Shown here: piece by piece, positions 13,134-13,211 of the stretch
Position numbering within the stretch: position 1 is the first letter of the stretch
Layout of the letters: each line of letters opens with the position of its first letter
Source: Parachlamydiaceae bacterium
GTDB lineage: Bacteria > Chlamydiota > Chlamydiia > Chlamydiales > Parachlamydiaceae
NCBI GenBank assembly: GCA_013698165.1
Contig: JACCVN010000360.1
Coordinates: forward strand, 1-13,211
Length of the DNA: 13,211 bases
Direction of reading: 5' to 3'
Notes under the pieces: model-generated
Told to the model about the DNA's origin: nothing
What the model saw: the letters and a program-made list of their open reading frames with translations, nothing else
Databases searched by the model: none
Program-made: the position numbers and the translations under genes

Positions 13134-13211
13134 ACGAAAAAACATCCAAATTATCCGATTGAGCTAAGGGCAGTATATATCGATGCAAATTAATAACTTA
13201 GATGTTTGTGA

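Noticed and set aside
13083..13145. Upstream ATG for the AlkB-like protein
   Set aside because: A near-consensus promoter with 17-base spacing lies inside this segment, and AAGAGG precedes the internal ATG. The extra residues would bury the signal-like segment.
13183..13211. ATG opening a plus-strand frame (MQINNLDVC...) running off the window
   Set aside because: Only nine codons are visible, the nearest AAGGG is about 12 bases upstream, and no family can be judged from so little. It could be the start of a gene diverging from the AlkB-like gene, but it is not supported here.

Overview
This window looks like a chromosomal segment of a member of the Chlamydiales, most likely an environmental (amoeba-associated) lineage rather than Chlamydia itself. 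The gene order trxA - trmL(yibK/spoU) - mip - aspS - hisS // uhpC - dnaE is, from my knowledge of the Chlamydia trachomatis genome, the CT539-CT545 block. Three further points agree: a Mip-type lipoprotein FKBP, an aspartyl-tRNA synthetase with the His-Gly-Gly signature of non-discriminating enzymes, and a UhpC-type hexose-phosphate antiporter. No species is assigned. No tRNA, rRNA, CRISPR array, insertion sequence or prophage gene was seen.

Layout. Positions 1-134 hold the 3' end of thioredoxin (trxA, + strand). It faces trmL (- strand), and the gap between the two stop codons is almost filled by a REPIN-like inverted pair of small hairpins (139-248). From 250 to 5031 four genes run leftward in the order hisS, aspS, mip, trmL: two class II aminoacyl-tRNA synthetases, an exported peptidyl-prolyl isomerase and a tRNA wobble-base methyltransferase. 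mip has its own candidate promoter. A strong hairpin with a trailing U tract separates mip from trmL and contains the only upstream alternative trmL start, so the true trmL start is internal to the long reading frame.

Upstream of hisS, and absent from the corresponding place in Chlamydia as I recall it, lies a 647-codon gene (5131-7074, - strand). It encodes a split, degenerate FHA-like domain, one transmembrane helix and a large unrecognised C-terminal region. It diverges from uhpC (7257-8606, + strand), which is followed after 3 bases by dnaE (8610-12380), the replicative DNA polymerase III alpha subunit with an apparently intact PHP metal site.

At the right end an AlkB-like 2-oxoglutarate/Fe(II) dioxygenase gene (12363-13082, - strand) overlaps the dnaE 3' end tail-to-tail by 18 bases. 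It carries an unusual N-terminal hydrophobic segment ending in a lipobox-like sequence and has a very good promoter directly upstream. The last ~65 bases hold no supported gene.

The conserved core is translation (hisS, aspS, trmL), protein folding (mip), redox (trxA), hexose-phosphate import (uhpC) and replication (dnaE). The parts that look lineage-specific, and most worth follow-up, are the FHA-like membrane protein, the possibly exported AlkB-like enzyme and the REPIN-like repeat.
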